Below, piece by piece: positions 5,856 through 6,700 of a DNA stretch of 6,700 nt (positions are counted from its first letter, which is position 1; the number at the start of each line of letters is the position of its first letter). The notes under the pieces were generated by a model, which worked only from the letters and a program-made list of their open reading frames with translations, did not search any database and was not told the DNA's origin. The DNA lies in contig JANKMV010000114.1 of NCBI GenBank assembly GCA_024650095.1, positions 1-6,700 of the forward strand. Reading direction: 5' to 3'. Both the position numbers and the translations under genes were made by a program. This DNA is from Bacillota bacterium. Its GTDB lineage: Bacteria > Bacillota > Dethiobacteria > Dethiobacterales > Dethiobacteraceae.

Positions 5856-6077
5856 TCAGTCGCTATCAGGCCAGATTCGCTGCAAAAGACCTTGCAGACC
5901 TTCATGGCGGTCAAACAGACGCCCTAAATAAACGCCCACTGCAATACAGGAAAAAAGAAGTAAACTTCTCCAAAAGCCAAAAATCAGGATGCTTAACCCA
6001 ATTAGTAAACCAACGAGCCCTCCAAGGATCTTACCCCAATGTTCAGATAAAAACTGCCGGAATATCTTTGCAGACAC
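5856..6077 (-). CDS. DUF2273 family small membrane protein
   Basis: This 73-residue protein has two likely membrane segments (about 17-35 and 37-55) joined by a very short turn containing Phe35-Trp36-Arg37. A conserved-looking cytoplasmic tail follows, with GRLFDRHEGLQGLLQRIWPD at 52-71. This architecture and the position between amaP and nusB match DUF2273, a family found beside Asp23 and AmaP in Gram-positive bacteria and presumed to work at the membrane in envelope or alkaline stress. The biochemical role is unknown. The start codon is GTG (6077-6075), with AGAAGG seven bases upstream. The gene follows amaP by 17 bases. Confidence 0.85.
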   Translation of the reverse strand: MSAKIFRQFLSEHWGKILGGLVGLLIGLSILIFGFWRSLLLFSCIAVGVYLGRLFDRHEGLQGLLQRIWPDSD

Positions 6078-6094
6078 GTTTACACCTTCTTTCT

Positions 6095-6628
6095 TTAACG
6101 GGTAGCCTTTACAGTATCAGTAATTACATTTTCAATTAATACTTTGATTTCTGCCACCGTGCTACCGGTTGAAGTTTCCACATATTCCTTCACTGCAGTT
6201 TGCAGTTGGGCTGTCAGTTCAGGGATGTTTTGGTCCGGTATGGTTACAGCTCGTAAGTAAATGACTAAGCCCGCTTGGGTAGAAACAATACGTGTCTTGA
6301 TATCTCGGACAGCTTTGATCCCTTTGGTTGCTTTAAGGACTAAATTTTCCACAGCTTTAAAACTGATGCTAACGTCACCCAGCGGACCCGGTAAGGTCAG
6401 TGTCTCCACAGTTTCACGACGGCGCATGCTAGTCAACAGCATAAAGACGGCAAGGGCCAATAATAATACGGCAAGCAGTGCATACTCCAAATGGCCATAG
6501 ACCGCATCAACACTGGTCTGTAAGACCTCCACCGAGAATAGAGATAGTGCGGCTCCGCCAACGAGGACAGATGTAGCCCCAAAGATCAATGCAAGTACTA
6601 CTAAATATAGTCTTTCACGAGCGTTCAC
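6095..6628 (-). CDS. amaP: Alkaline shock response membrane anchor protein AmaP
   Basis: This 177-residue protein has two hydrophobic segments (about 7-31 and 47-68), a basic stretch MRRR (68-71) expected on the cytoplasmic side, and a soluble C-terminal domain of about 105 residues. The soluble part resembles Asp23/Gls24-type domains, with GDVSISFKAVENLVLKA (84-100) and a GSTVAEIKVLIENV stretch near the end (155-168). In Staphylococcus AmaP tethers Asp23 to the membrane, and the adjacent DUF2273 gene supports the same role here. The start is GTG (6628-6626), with AAAGGAGATGG upstream. An ATG within that element is closed at once by TAG. asp23 itself is not seen and would be expected to the right of the window. 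Confidence 0.85.
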   Translation of the reverse strand: MNARERLYLVVLALIFGATSVLVGGAALSLFSVEVLQTSVDAVYGHLEYALLAVLLLALAVFMLLTSMRRRETVETLTLPGPLGDVSISFKAVENLVLKATKGIKAVRDIKTRIVSTQAGLVIYLRAVTIPDQNIPELTAQLQTAVKEYVETSTGSTVAEIKVLIENVITDTVKATR

Positions 6629-6631
6629 TGG

Positions 6632-6700
6632 CTATTCCATCTCCTTTCGCGCCAAGTTATGTAAGGCTACTAGTGGGTTAGCCCCTGCCGTTGCAGGGGC
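6632..6700 (-). CDS. Possible 3' end of an upstream gene (partial, weak)
   Basis: One minus-strand frame is open from the window edge for 22 codons to a TAG at 6634-6632, three bases before the amaP start. The visible residues begin Ala-Pro-Ala-Thr-Ala-Gly and end Ala-Arg-Lys-Glu-Met-Glu. The other two frames stop earlier. If real, it could be the tail of an asp23-type gene, and the amaP ribosome binding site would lie inside it, as elsewhere in this operon. A frame this short stays open by chance fairly often, so the call is weak. Confidence 0.35.
   Translation of the reverse strand, partial: APATAGANPLVALHNLARKEME
6681..6700 (-). repeat. Perfect GC-rich hairpin at the window edge upstream of amaP
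   Basis: GCCCCTGC (6681-6688) and GCAGGGGC (6693-6700) form a perfect 8-bp inverted repeat with a 4-base loop. It may extend beyond the window. On the minus strand it is followed by TAACCC and not a T-run, so it is not a complete intrinsic terminator for that strand. It could be an RNA-stabilising or processing stem between the upstream gene and amaP, or a by-product of Ala/Pro/Gly codons if the open frame here is coding. Confidence 0.6.

Noticed and set aside
5843..5914. Longer NusB starting at the in-frame ATG at 5914
   Set aside because: It adds 24 non-family residues overlapping the DUF2273 gene. The 5842 start has its own ribosome binding site and the conserved SRHVARE beginning.
507..6500. 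Several plus-strand open frames of 60-143 codons
   Set aside because: All but one overlap well-supported minus-strand genes. The exception lies mostly in the folD leader gap. None shows recognisable motifs or convincing initiation signals.
1..6700. Mobile element, CRISPR array, tRNA or phage genes
   Set aside because: No direct-repeat arrays, transposase or integrase motifs, or cloverleaf-like sequences were found by eye. The content is core operon genes throughout.

Overview
The window looks like chromosomal core sequence from a low-to-mid GC member of the Bacillota, most likely class Clostridia or Negativicutes. The placement rests on gene content and order: amaP, a DUF2273 gene, nusB, a TsaD-like gene, folD, xseA, xseB and a farnesyl diphosphate synthase gene, together with strong AGGAGG-type ribosome binding sites and some GTG starts. 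No database comparison was possible, so the genus is not assigned. I see no mobile element, CRISPR array, tRNA or rRNA.

Every recognisable gene is on the minus strand, so the operon reads from the right edge to the left. At the right edge (6632-6700) is a possible 3' end of an upstream gene with a strong GC hairpin. Then come amaP (6095-6628) and the DUF2273 gene (5856-6077), two small membrane proteins of the Asp23 envelope-stress type. nusB (5423-5842) follows and shares one base with a TsaD/Kae1-like gene (4497-5423). A 315-base gap (4182-4496) interrupts the run of tightly packed genes. It holds candidate promoters and a chain of inverted repeats that could form a structured leader RNA. 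Two folD-type genes follow in tandem: a canonical folD (3321-4181) and a divergent copy (2470-3306). The last genes are xseA (1245-2468), xseB (1000-1248) and ispA (128-1000). A rho-independent terminator (77-113) closes the unit.

The genes serve housekeeping roles: transcription antitermination (NusB), folate-linked one-carbon metabolism (FolD), DNA repair (exonuclease VII) and isoprenoid synthesis (IspA). Several junctions are start/stop overlaps (TAATG, ATGA, TGATG), so translational coupling is likely in nusB/tsaD-like and in xseA/xseB/ispA.

Three things deserve attention. The second FolD has replaced three of the four catalytic residues of the family while keeping its nucleotide-binding half. 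The TsaD-like protein keeps the metal ligands but has lost several ATP-site and N-terminal signatures of true TsaD. The folD leader contains four hairpins, three of them directly abutting, that match no riboswitch class I recognise. None of these is proven to be a new system; they are the least explained parts of an otherwise ordinary core operon.
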